A stretch of 64,000 nt of DNA from Halococcus morrhuae DSM 1307 (GCF_000336695.1 NZ_AOMC01000109.1:27340-91339), one strand, 5' to 3'. Shown: positions 45,319 to 55,850, counted from the stretch's first letter. Numbers and translations: made by a program. The notes: generated from the letters alone by a model not told the origin.

Positions 45319-46544
45319 GCATGCAGTCCCCGCGCGAACGCACCGCGGGCGAGACCGTGCTCTCCGTCGAGAACCTCCGAACGGCCTTCTTCACCGACAA
45401 GGAGACGATCCGTGCGGTCGACGGCGTGAGCTTCGACGTTCGGGAGGGCGAGACTGTCGGCATCGTCGGCGAGAGCGGGTCGGGAAAGAGCGTGACGGCA
45501 CGCTCGATCATGGGGTTGATCAAATCCCCGGGGCGCGTCCTCGACGGCGCGGTCAACTTCCGCGATCGCGACGTCCTCTCCCAACTGGTCGACTCCAATC
45601 GGAAGCGTACGGCCGACGTCGCCGGTCTCTCCGACACGGAGCGGGCCAACGCCGTCGACGAAGACGACTTCGCGTTCGTCGAGGAGTGGGACGGCGACGA
45701 GCCCGCCGATGGCTACATCGACGTCACCCGGGTGCCGGATTCGGCGCTCAGAACGCTCCGTGGCAACGGTATCGCCATGATCTTCCAGGATCCGCTGAGT
45801 TCGCTCAACCCCGTCTACACCGTCGGCAACCAGATCAAGGAGGCGCTCAGGCTCCATCAGGGGCTCCGGGGGCAGGCGGCGACCGAGGAGGCGATCAACC
45901 TGCTCGAAGCCGTCTCGATCCCCGACGCCAAACGCCGCATCACGGAGTATCCCCACCAGTTCTCCGGCGGGATGCGCCAGCGCGCGGTGATTGCGATGGC
46001 GCTGGCCTGCGAGCCGAAACTGCTCATCTGCGACGAGCCGACGACGGCGCTCGACGTGACGATTCAGGCACAGATCCTCGAACTCCTCTCGGACATTCAA
46101 GAGGAACGTGGGCTGTCGATCGTCTTCATCACCCACGACATGGGTGTGATGGCCGAGATCGCCGACCGGCTCAACGTGATGTACGCCGGTGAGATCGTCG
46201 AGACCGCGCCCGTCGAGGAGGTGTTCGCGAACCCGAAACACCCCTACACGCAGGGGTTGCTCGAATCGATCCCGGGTCGCCATCCCGGCGAGGATCGGCT
46301 GCGAACGATCGAGGGCGACGTGCCGACGCCGAACGAGCCCGCGACCGACTGTCGGTTCGCGCCGCGGTGTCCGGAGGCGTTCGCCGAGTGCGAGAGCGTC
46401 CATCCGGTCTCGGTGCCGGTGAACGAGGGGGCGAGCGACCACACCGCCGCCTGCCTGCTCTACCCCGACGACCAGTCGCGCGAAAGCGCCGTCGAGACCC
46501 ATCGGCGGCGCGGCGAGGACAGCGAGGAGGCACTCAATGAGTGA
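45315..46544 (+). CDS. Oligopeptide ABC transporter ATP-binding protein (DppD-like)
   Basis: A 409-residue ATPase. Walker A GESGSGKS lies near residue 51. An acidic insertion of some 60 residues (about 85-140) comes before the Q-loop segment [12 protein letters not shown]. The signature FSGGMRQR and Walker [13 protein letters not shown] follow. The C-terminal oligopeptide-transport domain has the Cys cluster seen in this family ([14 protein letters not shown]). It pairs with the next ATPase; the two genes overlap by eight bases. Confidence 0.93.
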   Translation: MSMQSPRERTAGETVLSVENLRTAFFTDKETIRAVDGVSFDVREGETVGIVGESGSGKSVTARSIMGLIKSPGRVLDGAVNFRDRDVLSQLVDSNRKRTADVAGLSDTERANAVDEDDFAFVEEWDGDEPADGYIDVTRVPDSALRTLRGNGIAMIFQDPLSSLNPVYTVGNQIKEALRLHQGLRGQAATEEAINLLEAVSIPDAKRRITEYPHQFSGGMRQRAVIAMALACEPKLLICDEPTTALDVTIQAQILELLSDIQEERGLSIVFITHDMGVMAEIADRLNVMYAGEIVETAPVEEVFANPKHPYTQGLLESIPGRHPGEDRLRTIEGDVPTPNEPATDCRFAPRCPEAFAECESVHPVSVPVNEGASDHTAACLLYPDDQSRESAVETHRRRGEDSEEALNE

Positions 46545-47874
46545 AACGATTCAGCGCGAGACGGAGGTATCGAGCGGCGAGACGCTGGTCGACGTCGAGA
46601 ACCTGAAGACCTACTACGAGGACGGTGGGCTGCTCTCGGACGAACCGGTCAAAGCCGTCGACGACGTGACGCTCCACATCGAGCGCGGCGAGACGCTCGG
46701 GCTGGTCGGCGAATCCGGCTGTGGGAAGACCACGCTCGGGCGGACGCTCGTCCAGCTGGAGTCGGCGACCGCCGGCACGGTCGAATTCGACGGCACCGAC
46801 GTCACGAAGCTGTCTGGCAGCGAGCTGAAGAACTGGCGGCGGAACGCCCAGATCGTCTTTCAGGACCCCGAATCCAGTCTCAACGACCGGATGACCGTCG
46901 GCGAGATCATCCGCGAACCGCTCGACGTCCACGACTGGAAGTCGCCACGGGAACGCCGCCAGCGCGTGCGCGAACTGCTCGAAACCGTCGGGCTGCGCGA
47001 GGAGCATTATTACAGATATCCCCACCAGTTCTCCGGCGGCCAGCGCCAGCGCGTCGGCATCGCACGGGCGCTCGCGCTCTCGCCGGAATTCATCGTGCTC
47101 GACGAACCCGTGAGCGCGCTCGACGTCTCCGTGCAGGCGAAGATCCTGAACCTCCTGGAGGAGCTCCAAAACGAGTTCGGACTCACCTATCTGTTCATCG
47201 CGCACGATCTCTCGGTGGTGCGCCACATCTGTGATCGCGTCGCGGTGATGTATCTCGGCAACATCATGGAGGTCGGCCCCGCCGAGGAGCTGTTCGCGGA
47301 CCCGGCGAACCCCTACACGCACGCGCTGCTGTCGGCGATCCCCGAAGCCGATCCCCAGAGCGACAAGGAGCGCATCACGCTGCGAGGAACCCCGCCGAGC
47401 CCGCGCGATCCGCCGACGGGCTGTCCGTTCAGCACGCGCTGTCCGGCGAAGATCAGGCCCGAGAAATATCGCGATACGGACGACGAGCTCTGGGAACGCA
47501 TCGAGGTGTTCCGTGAGGTGTTGCGCGAGCGTGATCGTGCCGAGCGCTCGCTCTCCGAGCGTGCGCGCGCACTGATCGGCATGGACACCCGATTTTCGGA
47601 CGTCGACGAGATGCATGAGGAGCTGTTCGGCGATGTCGCGGTGCCGCCGTCGATCCAGGAGCAGCTCGACGCGGTGGAAGAACACCTGCGTGACAACGAC
47701 GAGGCGGGCGCGATCGATCTCCTGCGCGAGGAGTTCGGCAGCGAGTGCGACACGGAGACCCCAGCTCACCACGAAGTGAGCGCGGCCGGCCGGACGAGCC
47801 TCTGTCACCGTCACAAGGACGAACACGAGGAGCCGGCCGAGTTCTTCACCCACACCGTCTTCGGCGAGCAGTGA
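46537..47874 (+). CDS. Oligopeptide ABC transporter ATP-binding protein (DppF-like)
   Basis: A 445-residue second ATPase of the importer. Walker [10 protein letters not shown] is near residue 53, the signature FSGGQRQR near 166, and Walker [13 protein letters not shown] near 186. The family tail motif CPFSTRCP is present. Beyond about residue 315 there is a 130-residue charged, helical extension not found in ordinary DppF proteins. It contains a small Cys/His set near the end ([12 protein letters not shown]). The extension may be regulatory. A membrane protein gene follows with one shared base. Confidence 0.92.
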   Translation: MSETIQRETEVSSGETLVDVENLKTYYEDGGLLSDEPVKAVDDVTLHIERGETLGLVGESGCGKTTLGRTLVQLESATAGTVEFDGTDVTKLSGSELKNWRRNAQIVFQDPESSLNDRMTVGEIIREPLDVHDWKSPRERRQRVRELLETVGLREEHYYRYPHQFSGGQRQRVGIARALALSPEFIVLDEPVSALDVSVQAKILNLLEELQNEFGLTYLFIAHDLSVVRHICDRVAVMYLGNIMEVGPAEELFADPANPYTHALLSAIPEADPQSDKERITLRGTPPSPRDPPTGCPFSTRCPAKIRPEKYRDTDDELWERIEVFREVLRERDRAERSLSERARALIGMDTRFSDVDEMHEELFGDVAVPPSIQEQLDAVEEHLRDNDEAGAIDLLREEFGSECDTETPAHHEVSAAGRTSLCHRHKDEHEEPAEFFTHTVFGEQ

Positions 47875-48284
47875 TGGCCGCCGACCGGCCGCACCCGGAG
47901 GCGCTCCGACTGCGCCAGGCGCTCGACGCGCTGGTCTACGCCGTCGCGTTCGTGGCCGTGCTCGTCGCGATCGCGGCGATCGTGAGCGTCCCGCTCGGCT
48001 GGGGGCTGGTCGGCGTGAAGTTCGCCCTGTTCTTCGTCGGCTTCTTCGTCTTCGGCATTTCGGCGTTCCAGCTTCGACCGACGCCACCGTGGAAGGACGA
48101 CGACCCGGCCGACGAGCGCGAGGAGACGCGCTTTCAGGCGGCTGTCCAGCGGCTGCCGCCGCTCGGGCGCTACGGGCTCGCGCCCGACGACCGGCTGCCG
48201 GCGTCGGCGAAGCTGTTCGTCGCGAGCGTGCTCGTGTTGGTGACCTCGTTCGTGATGGAGGCGGGCTTCGGCATCGCCGCCTGA
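47874..48284 (+). CDS. Membrane protein behind the peptide importer, unknown
   Basis: A 136-residue protein with about three hydrophobic segments (near 17-38, 43-62 and 112-132) and a soluble acidic middle (PPWKDDDPADEREETRF). Its ATG shares one base with the dppF-like stop (TGATG), so it belongs to that operon. No transport motif is visible. A role with the importer is only suggested by position. Confidence 0.7.
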   Translation: MAADRPHPEALRLRQALDALVYAVAFVAVLVAIAAIVSVPLGWGLVGVKFALFFVGFFVFGISAFQLRPTPPWKDDDPADEREETRFQAAVQRLPPLGRYGLAPDDRLPASAKLFVASVLVLVTSFVMEAGFGIAA

Positions 48285-48328
48285 GACCGCGCCGACAGGC
48301 TTTACACGCCACGAGTCCCAGCGCGCGT

Positions 48329-48859
48329 ATGCCCGAAACGAGCGAGAACCCGGATCAGGGCGACCGGATCGCCGCCCGTTCCGACGGTCTGAAAGAGGCG
48401 TGGGCGGCCACGCTCGACGACATGGACGCCCTCGCCGCCGAGTACGAGGCCGACGGCTGGGAGACGCTTACCATCCCGGCCGGCCACACGTCGACCGAAG
48501 CGCCCGAGAGCGGCGACGAGGAACGCTTCGGACTGGTCTACGTGATCCCCGACAACTACGCCGAGGAGTTCTCCGATGTGTTCGACGATGGCGAGTTCCC
48601 GCGCTACGACGTCTTTCGCAACGAATCACACGGCCAGGTGTTCCTGGTGACGCTGCTCGCCGATCCCGAGAGCGAGACGGCGGTGTTCGTCGCCGGCGGG
48701 TTCGAGCGCCGTGGCTCGCGGCCGCTGATGGGAGCCGCGAGCGACGCCGGGACGATGTACACGCATCTCCAGACGCTCGACGGCACGCAGCTGGGTTCGT
48801 TCGAGCACGACGATCCCGAGAAGTTCTTCCCGGCGACCGATTACGACGCCGTTCGGTAG
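48329..48859 (+). CDS. Soluble acidic protein, unknown haloarchaeal family
   Basis: A 176-residue soluble protein with an alpha/beta pattern. It has a helical N-terminus (ARSDGLKEAWAATLDDMDALAAEYEADG in segments), then strands such as FGLVYVIPD and QVFLVTLLADP. It ends with a conserved-looking GSFEHDDPEKFFP segment. I recognise no catalytic motif. The start ATG lies 44 bp after the preceding membrane gene. It resembles haloarchaeal proteins without assigned function. Confidence 0.7.
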   Translation: MPETSENPDQGDRIAARSDGLKEAWAATLDDMDALAAEYEADGWETLTIPAGHTSTEAPESGDEERFGLVYVIPDNYAEEFSDVFDDGEFPRYDVFRNESHGQVFLVTLLADPESETAVFVAGGFERRGSRPLMGAASDAGTMYTHLQTLDGTQLGSFEHDDPEKFFPATDYDAVR

Positions 48860-48905
48860 CCCGCGAAGTGGAAGGACTTTGTAGGTGGGAAGCCAGTGAC
48901 CCCGT

Positions 48906-49757
48906 ATGAACGTCGCCGACGCGATGACGCCGCGCGAGTCGCTCGTTACGGTTTCGCTGCCCGGGACGCGCGACGACGCGCTCGAATACCTCCAGGAACG
49001 AGCGTTCTCCTCGGTTCCCGTCGTCAAGGGTGAGGGCGACGACGAGGAGTTCCGGGGGCTGGTCTCGCGACAGACGCTCATCGAACATCCCGACGAGGAC
49101 CAGCTCGCCCTGCTGGTCGAGGAGGGACCGACGACGACCACCGAGACCGCCATCGAGGCGGTCGCCGCGACGATGGTCGAAGAGCGCGCCCGTCGCGTCC
49201 CGGTGGTCGACGGCTATTTGGAAGGGATCGTCACCGTCACCGACGTCGTGCGAGCCATCGCCGAGGGCGAGGCTGCCGGCAACACGCAGGTCGGCGAGCT
49301 CGCCTCTCGAACTGCGAACGCCGTCTACGTCGATACGCCGCTGACGGTCGCCGAGCGCGAACTCTCGCATTCGGGCGTGCCCTACGCCGTGGTGCTCGAC
49401 GACGACGGCGAGATGTGTGGCATGCTCACCGAGCCCGATGTCCTCGAAGTGGCTCGGGTCGTCGAGGGCGAGGCCGAGACCGGCGAGTCGATCGCCGATC
49501 AGGACGACGATTGGATGTGGGAGGGGATCAAGGCCGTCGGCAACCGCTACTTCCCGACGCGAAACGTCGAGATCCCCCACGAGCCGGTGCGCGAGTTCAT
49601 GACCGCCGACGTCGTGAGCGTCGGCACCACGCGAACTGCACAGGAGGCCGCGCGGGCGATGATCACGAACGACATCGAGCAGATCCCGCTGGTGGGCGGG
49701 AGCGAGCTCATCGGGATCGTCCGGGATATCAACCTCCTGGAGGCGCTCGATGGCTGA
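48906..49757 (+). CDS. CBS-domain protein (two Bateman modules)
   Basis: A 283-residue protein made of four CBS motifs: about 1-55 (VADAMTPRE), 65-120 (VVDGYLEGIVTVTDVVRAI), 130-185 (VLDDDGEMCGMLTEPDV) and 225-280 (VREFMTADVV ... LVGGSELIGIVRDINLL). Each pair should form a Bateman module binding an adenine nucleotide. No effector domain is attached, so it probably regulates another protein. Its stop overlaps the glyS start by eight bases, which suggests a link to translation or energy status. Confidence 0.88.
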   Translation: MNVADAMTPRESLVTVSLPGTRDDALEYLQERAFSSVPVVKGEGDDEEFRGLVSRQTLIEHPDEDQLALLVEEGPTTTTETAIEAVAATMVEERARRVPVVDGYLEGIVTVTDVVRAIAEGEAAGNTQVGELASRTANAVYVDTPLTVAERELSHSGVPYAVVLDDDGEMCGMLTEPDVLEVARVVEGEAETGESIADQDDDWMWEGIKAVGNRYFPTRNVEIPHEPVREFMTADVVSVGTTRTAQEAARAMITNDIEQIPLVGGSELIGIVRDINLLEALDG

Positions 49758-51495
49758 TGTGACGACCGGCGCGGACGCCGACACGCTCGCGGAACTCGCC
49801 AAACGCCGCGGCTTCTTCTTCCCCGCAAACGAGGCGTACGGCGGCGCGAGCGGCTTCTACACCTATGGGCCGGAGGGCGCGGCGCTGAAGCGCAACCTCG
49901 AAGCGAGCTGGCGCGAGCGGTTCGTCACCCGCGAGGACAACATGGAGATCTCCTCGCCGACGGTCACGCCGGAGCCGGTGTTCGAGGCCTCCGGACATCT
50001 GGACGGCTTCGACGACATGATCCTCGAATGTCCGGAGTGCGGTGCGAACCACCGCGCCGACCACCTCGTCGAGGACAACACCGATATCGAGGAGGCGGAG
50101 AGCCTCGGCACCGAGCGCATCGCCGAACTCATCGCCGATCACGGGATCGCCTGTCCGTCGTGTGGGACCGAGCTGGCCGACGAGCCCGTCGAGGCGTTCA
50201 ACCTGATGTTCGAGACGACGATCGGGCCGGGCTCCTCCTCGCCGGGCTATCTTCGTCCCGAAACGGCCCAAGGGATCTTCGTCGAATTCCCCCGGCTGGC
50301 CGAGTACGCGCGCAACCAGCTTCCCTTCGGCGTCGCCCAGATCGGCCACGGCTACCGCAACGAGATCAGCCCTCGGCGCTCGCTCATCCGGGTGCGTGAG
50401 TTCACGATGGCCGAACTCGAACAGTTCGTCGATCCCGAGAGCGACGAGCCACCCATCGAGCGCGTCGAAGACGTCACGCTGCCGCTCTATTCGGCGACTG
50501 CACAGGAGGGTGAGGGAAGTATCGAGCGCATGACCGTCATCGAGGCGCTCGACAGGGGCGTCGTCGAAAGCGAGTGGATCGCATACTATCTCGCGATCGC
50601 ACGGGAATGGTACGAGGCGGTCGGCGTCGACATGGAGCGGTTCCGCTATCGCCAGCATCTACCCGACGAGCTCTCGCACTACGCCAGCGACTGCTGGGAC
50701 GCCGAGGCCGAACTCGACGGCAACTGGATCGAGATCACCGGCTTCGCCGATCGCGGGGCCTACGACCTCTCGAAACACGACGACCACTCCGACGAGGCGT
50801 TCTCGGTGTTCAGACCCTACGACGAGCCGAAGACCGTCGAGCGCCCCTCGGTCGAGCCCGACATGAGCTATCTCGGGCCGGAGTTCGGTGCGGATGCCGG
50901 CGACGTGGCCGAGGAACTCGCCGCGCTCGCCGAGCGGGACCCGTCGGCGTTCGACGGTGACGAGGTTGCGGTCGAACTCGACGGCGAACAGTACGAACTA
51001 CCGACCGAGAAAACCGGATTCGCGGTCCGCGAAGAGACCATCACCGGCGAGCACGTCACGCCCCACGTCATCGAGCCCTCGTTCGGCATCGGGCGCGTGC
51101 TCTACACCGTTCTGGTCCACAGCTACCGTGAGGACGAAGTCGAGGGCGAGTCACGGAGCTATCTCGCCCTCCCCTCGGACCTCGCACCGACCTTCGTCGG
51201 CGTGTTCCCGCTGATGGACAAGGACGGGCTCGGCGAGCACGCCCACGAGATCGCCGCCGACCTGCGCGCGGCCGGCTTCACGGTGAACTACGACGACTCG
51301 GGCAACATCGGGCGGCGCTACCGCCGCCAGGACGAGGTCGGGACGCCCTACTGCGTCACCGTCGATTACGAATCGCTCGACGAGGGGACGGCGACGGTGC
51401 GCGAGCGTGACTCCACGACTCAGACGCGTATCGCGATCGACGAGCTGCCCGCCCGACTCGCGGCGCTGCGGGCGGGCGAGTCGCTCGTCGACTGA
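49750..51495 (+). CDS. glyS: Glycyl-tRNA synthetase
   Basis: A 581-residue class II synthetase of the archaeal/eukaryotic alpha2 type. The N-terminus (LAKRRGFFFPANEAYGG) and motif 2 (GYRNEISPRRSLIRVREF) are clear. An insertion with a Cys pair (CPECG ... CPSCG, about 95-140) may bind zinc. Motif 3 (EPSFGIGRVLYTVL) and a C-terminal anticodon-binding domain (from about 470) follow. It overlaps the CBS gene by eight bases and the following lipid kinase gene by one base, forming a three-gene unit. Confidence 0.96.
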   Translation: MADVTTGADADTLAELAKRRGFFFPANEAYGGASGFYTYGPEGAALKRNLEASWRERFVTREDNMEISSPTVTPEPVFEASGHLDGFDDMILECPECGANHRADHLVEDNTDIEEAESLGTERIAELIADHGIACPSCGTELADEPVEAFNLMFETTIGPGSSSPGYLRPETAQGIFVEFPRLAEYARNQLPFGVAQIGHGYRNEISPRRSLIRVREFTMAELEQFVDPESDEPPIERVEDVTLPLYSATAQEGEGSIERMTVIEALDRGVVESEWIAYYLAIAREWYEAVGVDMERFRYRQHLPDELSHYASDCWDAEAELDGNWIEITGFADRGAYDLSKHDDHSDEAFSVFRPYDEPKTVERPSVEPDMSYLGPEFGADAGDVAEELAALAERDPSAFDGDEVAVELDGEQYELPTEKTGFAVREETITGEHVTPHVIEPSFGIGRVLYTVLVHSYREDEVEGESRSYLALPSDLAPTFVGVFPLMDKDGLGEHAHEIAADLRAAGFTVNYDDSGNIGRRYRRQDEVGTPYCVTVDYESLDEGTATVRERDSTTQTRIAIDELPARLAALRAGESLVD

Positions 51496-52082
51496 TGGGC
51501 GAGCTCAAGCGCCGGGCCGTCCACGCCAGCGGCACGGCGCTGCCGGCGGCGTATCTCCTCGATCTCATCAGCTACGAGCAGTTCCGCTGGCTGCTCGTCG
51601 CCGGCTCGGTCGTCGTCTGCTGTCTCGAAGCCCTGCGCCTGTTCGTCGGCCTCGACTGGCGGCTCTACGACGAACTCACCCGCGAGTACGAACAGGACAA
51701 CCTCGCTGGCTACGCGCTCTACACGTTCAGCGGCACCGCCGTCGCGCTCGTCTTCCAGCCCGCGATCGCCATCCCTGCAATCCTGATGCTGACGATCGCC
51801 GACCCGCTCAGCGGCCTGCTGGGCTCCGGCGAACTCCAGAGCATGAAGGAGCTGTCGGTGATCGCGGTCACGTTCGCGGTCTGTTTTCTCATCGCGTTCC
51901 CGTTCGTCGCCCCCGTTCCCGCGGTCTGCGGCGCGTTCGCCGCGACGCTCGCCGACGGCGTCAAACCCGTCGTCCGGGGTTACGTCATCGACGACAACCT
52001 CACGATCCCGATCGCGGCGGCGGTCGCCATCACGATTGGACTCCGGCTTACCGCTCACGGGCTCCCATTTGCTTCCGGCTAG
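51495..52082 (+). CDS. Dolichol kinase-like/CTP-transferase membrane protein
   Basis: A 195-residue integral membrane protein with six or more helices. It resembles the SEC59/dolichol kinase and phosphatidate cytidylyltransferase-related family. Supporting stretches are KRRAVHASGTALPAAYLL at the start, the acidic loop LTIADPLSGLLG (about 95-106) and the C-terminal ADGVKPVVRGYVIDDNLTIP. It would phosphorylate a polyprenol used for glycosylation. The start shares one base with the glyS stop (TGATG). Confidence 0.75.
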   Translation: MGELKRRAVHASGTALPAAYLLDLISYEQFRWLLVAGSVVVCCLEALRLFVGLDWRLYDELTREYEQDNLAGYALYTFSGTAVALVFQPAIAIPAILMLTIADPLSGLLGSGELQSMKELSVIAVTFAVCFLIAFPFVAPVPAVCGAFAATLADGVKPVVRGYVIDDNLTIPIAAAVAITIGLRLTAHGLPFASG

Positions 52083-52159
52083 CGACCGCCCCGAAACTCG
52101 ATTTCACTTTCACCCGCATCTGCGAACGCTTATTCGGGATGGCCCGGTAGAACGGCCCA

Positions 52160-54580
52160 ATGGCGACCACCGGTGAGGAGTCCGTCGAGCGCCCGCTCGT
52201 CGAACCGGGCGTGCTCGAACGCCGGCGCTATCAGGCCGAACTCGCCGACCAGGCCGCGAGCGGACACACGCTCGTCTGTCTGCCGACCGGACTCGGAAAG
52301 ACGACGGTAAGCCTGCTCGTAACAGCCGCGCGCCTCCACGAACAGGGTGGAACGTCGCTGCTACTCGCCCCGACGAAACCGCTCGTCACCCAGCACGCCG
52401 AGTTCTATCGCGACGCGCTCACGATCCCCGACGACGAGATCGTCGTGTTCACCGGCGAAGTCAGCCCCGACGACAGGGAGGAACTGTTCGAGCGTGCGCG
52501 AATCGTCATCGCCACGCCACAGGTCGTCGAGAACGACCTCATCGGCGGTCGCATCGATCTCGCCACTACTACTCATCTCACGTTCGACGAGTGCCATCGC
52601 GCGTCGGGCAACTACGCCTACAACTACATCGCCGAGCGCTATCACGCAGATGCAGAGAAACCGCTCGTCACGGGGATGAGCGCTTCGCCAGGTGGTGATG
52701 AGGAGGCGATTCAATCCGTCTGTGAGAACCTCGGACTGGCGAGCGTCGCGGTGATGACCGAGGAGGACGCCGACGTCGCCGACTACACTCACGACACGTC
52801 CGTCGAGTGGGAACGCGTGACACTGCCAGACGAGATCCTCGCCATCCGGGATTCACTCGTCGCGGTGATCGAAGAACGGCTGGAGAAACTGAAGGAACTC
52901 GGCGTCTCGCACACGACGAGCGCGGACATCTCCCAGCGCGACCTCAACCGGATCCGGAGCGAGCTCCAGCAGCTCATCGACAACGATCAGTCGGAGGGCT
53001 ACGAGGGGATGAGCATTCACGCCGAGGTGATGAAGCTTCGGCGGGCGGTGACGCTCGCCGAAACTCAGAGCGTCGAGTCTCTCAGACGGTATTTCGAGCG
53101 CCAGCGCAACGCCGCACGTTCGTCGGGTGCGTCGAAGGCGAGCCAGCGGCTCGTCTCCGAGGCCAAAGTGAGGGAAGCGATGGAGCAGGCGGAGACGTAC
53201 GACGACCTCCACCCGAAGTTCCGTCGGGCGCGAATTTTGCTCGCGCAGTGTCTCGGCATCGAGGGCGGCGAGCGCGTCATCGTCTTCACCGAGTCGAGAG
53301 ATACCGCCGAAACCCTCACCGAATTTTTGGGTGCGCATTTCGAGACCCGGAAGTTCGTCGGCCAGGGCGACAAGGAGGGGTCGGACGGGATGACCCAAAA
53401 CGAACAGCAGGAGACCCTCGACGCGTTTCGCGCCGGGGAGTTCGAGGTGCTGGTCTCGACGTCGGTCGCCGAGGAGGGGCTCGACGTGCCCGAGGTCGAT
53501 CTGGTGCTGTTCTACGAACCCGTTCCCACTGCCATCCGCTCGATCCAGCGCAAGGGCCGAACGGGGCGGCAGACCGAGGGCCGGGTGATGGTGTTGCTCG
53601 CCGAGGACACCCGCGACGAGGCCTACTTCTGGAAATCCCGCCACGAGCAGTCCCGGATGACCGGCGAGCTCGACAGTTTGAAAAACGCCGCCGGCAGCAT
53701 CGAGTCCGATCTCGCCCAGCAGGGGCTCGACGCGTTCGAGGGCGATAGGGCTACGTCATCCGATGCCGATGCGACGGCCGATGGCGATAGCCAGCCCGGG
53801 CTGTCGTCGTTCGCCATGCCGTCCGAATCAGATCCGACCGGCGAAGCGGATGCTGACGAGGAAGGCGAGATCGATGCCGACGGCGTAACCGACGACGAGG
53901 GGGTGGTGGCGACCGCGGCGGGCGACGAGGGTGTCGAGATCGTTGTCGACCAGCGCGAGCTCGACGCCTCGATCGCCCGCGATCTCTCGACGCGCGAGGA
54001 CTGCGAGACGCGTCTCGAAACGCTCGCCGTCGGCGACTACGTGCTCTCCGACCGAGTGGTCGTCGAGCGCAAATCCGTGAGCGACTTCCTCGACACCCTC
54101 ACCGGCGGCGATCGCTCGCTCTTCGAGCAGGTCGGCGACGCGGCGCGTCACTACGCCCGGCCTGTGGTGCTCATCGAGGGCGACGACCTCTACGGCGAGC
54201 GCAACGTCCACCCGAACGCCATTCGGGGAGCACTCGCCTCGTTGGCGGTGGATTTCGGCGCGAGCGTGCTCCGGACCACCGACGAGTCCGACACGGCCGA
54301 TCTCCTCCACGTGATCGCGGGCCGCGAGCAGGAGGTGGCCGACCGCGAGGTGAGCGTTCACGGCGAGAAGGGGGCCAAAACCCTCACCGAACAGCAGGAG
54401 TACGTCGTGAGTTCGATCGCGGATATCGGACCGGTGACGGCGCGCGCTCTCCTCGAAGAATTCGGCACCGTCGAGGGCGTGATGATCGCCAACGAGGCGG
54501 ATCTACAGACGGTGTCGGGCGTCGGCGAAGTGACCGCCGAGCGCATCCGCGAGGTCGTCGGCAGCGACTACGATCCCTGA
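52160..54580 (+). CDS. hef: Hef helicase-nuclease (FANCM/XPF-like)
   Basis: An 806-residue protein of stalled-fork processing. The N-terminal superfamily 2 helicase has Walker A LPTGLGKTT (41-49), the DECH box in TFDECHRASG, and motif VI QRKGRTGRQ. An acidic linker (about 520-590) follows. The XPF-type nuclease shows VDQRELD and the catalytic ERKSVSD at 636-642. Two helix-hairpin-helix repeats end the protein (from about 752). Both helicase and nuclease sites look intact. A TATA-like CGCTTATTC lies about 25-31 bp before the ATG. Confidence 0.95.
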   Translation: MATTGEESVERPLVEPGVLERRRYQAELADQAASGHTLVCLPTGLGKTTVSLLVTAARLHEQGGTSLLLAPTKPLVTQHAEFYRDALTIPDDEIVVFTGEVSPDDREELFERARIVIATPQVVENDLIGGRIDLATTTHLTFDECHRASGNYAYNYIAERYHADAEKPLVTGMSASPGGDEEAIQSVCENLGLASVAVMTEEDADVADYTHDTSVEWERVTLPDEILAIRDSLVAVIEERLEKLKELGVSHTTSADISQRDLNRIRSELQQLIDNDQSEGYEGMSIHAEVMKLRRAVTLAETQSVESLRRYFERQRNAARSSGASKASQRLVSEAKVREAMEQAETYDDLHPKFRRARILLAQCLGIEGGERVIVFTESRDTAETLTEFLGAHFETRKFVGQGDKEGSDGMTQNEQQETLDAFRAGEFEVLVSTSVAEEGLDVPEVDLVLFYEPVPTAIRSIQRKGRTGRQTEGRVMVLLAEDTRDEAYFWKSRHEQSRMTGELDSLKNAAGSIESDLAQQGLDAFEGDRATSSDADATADGDSQPGLSSFAMPSESDPTGEADADEEGEIDADGVTDDEGVVATAAGDEGVEIVVDQRELDASIARDLSTREDCETRLETLAVGDYVLSDRVVVERKSVSDFLDTLTGGDRSLFEQVGDAARHYARPVVLIEGDDLYGERNVHPNAIRGALASLAVDFGASVLRTTDESDTADLLHVIAGREQEVADREVSVHGEKGAKTLTEQQEYVVSSIADIGPVTARALLEEFGTVEGVMIANEADLQTVSGVGEVTAERIREVVGSDYDP

Positions 54581-54594
54581 TCGGCGGCGATACA

Positions 54595-54603
54595 CTTTTT
54601 ATT
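54595..54603 (+). promoter_or_regulatory. TATA-like box for the gene at 54628
   Basis: CTTTTTATT lies 25-33 bp before the ATG at 54628. The T-run may also help terminate the hef transcript. Confidence 0.5.
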
Positions 54604-54627
54604 GATCCAATCGTTCGTACGGGCACC

Positions 54628-55005
54628 ATGCGCCGCGGCTTCCGCTGGTTCGGTTACACCATCGTCGCAGTGATGGCTGGCCTGTTCGCTCTCTCCGGGT
54701 TTTCACTTTCCGGCTCGACCGAGGGACTGGTCGGCTTCGCGGGGCTATTGGCCGTTGGCGTGCTGTTCGTCCTCGCGGGATTTGAGACACCCCTCACGAG
54801 GCGGTTCGGCTGGCACCGGATCCTCGGACTCGGCTTCGTCATGATGGGGGTCGTCAATCTACTCACTGTTCTGTTCTCGTGGGCTGACGGTGGACTGCTT
54901 TATGCGGTCGCCACCCTCTCGCTGGCCGTTTTGTTCGCGTTCATGGGCTTCGACATCGCACGCGATGGCCCGCATTTCGATATCGATCCGGACGAGACGG
55001 TCTGA
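54628..55005 (+). CDS. Four-helix membrane protein, unknown
   Basis: A 125-residue protein with four evenly spaced hydrophobic segments (about 8-27, 34-52, 63-83 and 88-108) and a short acidic tail (FDIDPDETV). The basic MRRGFRW start suggests an inside N-terminus. It abuts the convergent autoantigen-like gene with no spacing. No family is recognised. Confidence 0.65.
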   Translation: MRRGFRWFGYTIVAVMAGLFALSGFSLSGSTEGLVGFAGLLAVGVLFVLAGFETPLTRRFGWHRILGLGFVMMGVVNLLTVLFSWADGGLLYAVATLSLAVLFAFMGFDIARDGPHFDIDPDETV

Positions 55006-55635
55006 CTACTTCCGAGCGGTCCGCACCGCGTTGAGCGCCTCGGCGGCCTCGCGGGCGGCGGCGAGATGCTCGCGCCTCCGCCCGAGATCATCGGTTTCCT
55101 CGGCCGTGGTCGTCAGTTCGCGGAGCGTGCGCGACAGCGACGCCTCGGCCGCCCCGAGGTCGCTTGCCCCGCTTGCGGGCCGAGCGGTCGTTTCTGACTG
55201 CTGTCCGCTCGCCCGACTCGTGCCATCCGTTCGAGCCGCTGTCTGCTGGTTCTGCGTCGGTTGTGCCGGACTCTGCGGCTGTTGGGCCGGGGTTCGTGTG
55301 GCCTGATCCCCGCTCGGGTTCGGCTGCGTGCGCGGCTGTTCGCTGGCGGGTTGCCCGCTACTCGCGTTCGCGGCTGTGGACTCGTCGGCCGCGTCCGTGG
55401 TGGCTGCTCGGTCGTCCGCCCCGCCATCGTCAGCGGACTGTTGACAGGTCGGACAGAACGTCTGGTCGTCGTAGCGAAAGAGCGGACTCCCACAGCGATC
55501 ACAGTGAGTGTCGGTCATCGTCGCACCCTGAAGGAGCAGTTCGCTCATCTGCTCGGTCGTCTCGCGTTTTTCGTCCTCCTCGGCGAAGCGCTTGCGGAGT
55601 TTCTCGCGTTCGGCTTCCTTGTCGAACTCGCTCAT
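55006..55635 (-). CDS. Sjogren syndrome/scleroderma autoantigen 1-like zinc protein
   Basis: A 209-residue protein. Residues 1-75 match the autoantigen p27 family: a charged helix ([19 protein letters not shown]), the [12 protein letters not shown] segment, and a zinc ribbon with Cys pairs CDRC and CPTC (about 44-66). A long low-complexity linker rich in Gln, Thr, Ser, Ala and Pro (about 70-160) separates it from a C-terminal helix pair (about 162-208). The molecular role in archaea is unknown. It has a TATA-like CTTTTTGAA about 20-30 bp upstream. Confidence 0.8.
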   Translation of the reverse strand: MSEFDKEAEREKLRKRFAEEDEKRETTEQMSELLLQGATMTDTHCDRCGSPLFRYDDQTFCPTCQQSADDGGADDRAATTDAADESTAANASSGQPASEQPRTQPNPSGDQATRTPAQQPQSPAQPTQNQQTAARTDGTSRASGQQSETTARPASGASDLGAAEASLSRTLRELTTTAEETDDLGRRREHLAAAREAAEALNAVRTARK

Positions 55636-55850
55636 ACCCGATCAAGGCATCGCGCTTCAAAAAGGACTGTGGGTGTGCTCGCAGCGCCGTGACTGCGGGT
55701 GACGACCCTCGTGCTGGGGCTTCTGTGGTGCATCGGCAGCGGTGGACGGTTCCCGTTCGGAATCGTCACACCGTCGAACCGGGTAAACTTGCGTGGAAAA
55801 TAGTGGGGTTCCGAAGCGCTTTAGCCCGCTCCGCGAGTCATTCAGGTATC

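Noticed and set aside
46534..48312. A 592-codon antisense frame across the second importer ATPase
   Set aside because: Shadow of a gene with clear ABC motifs; the predicted protein begins with a long Arg/Ser run and has no fold signal.
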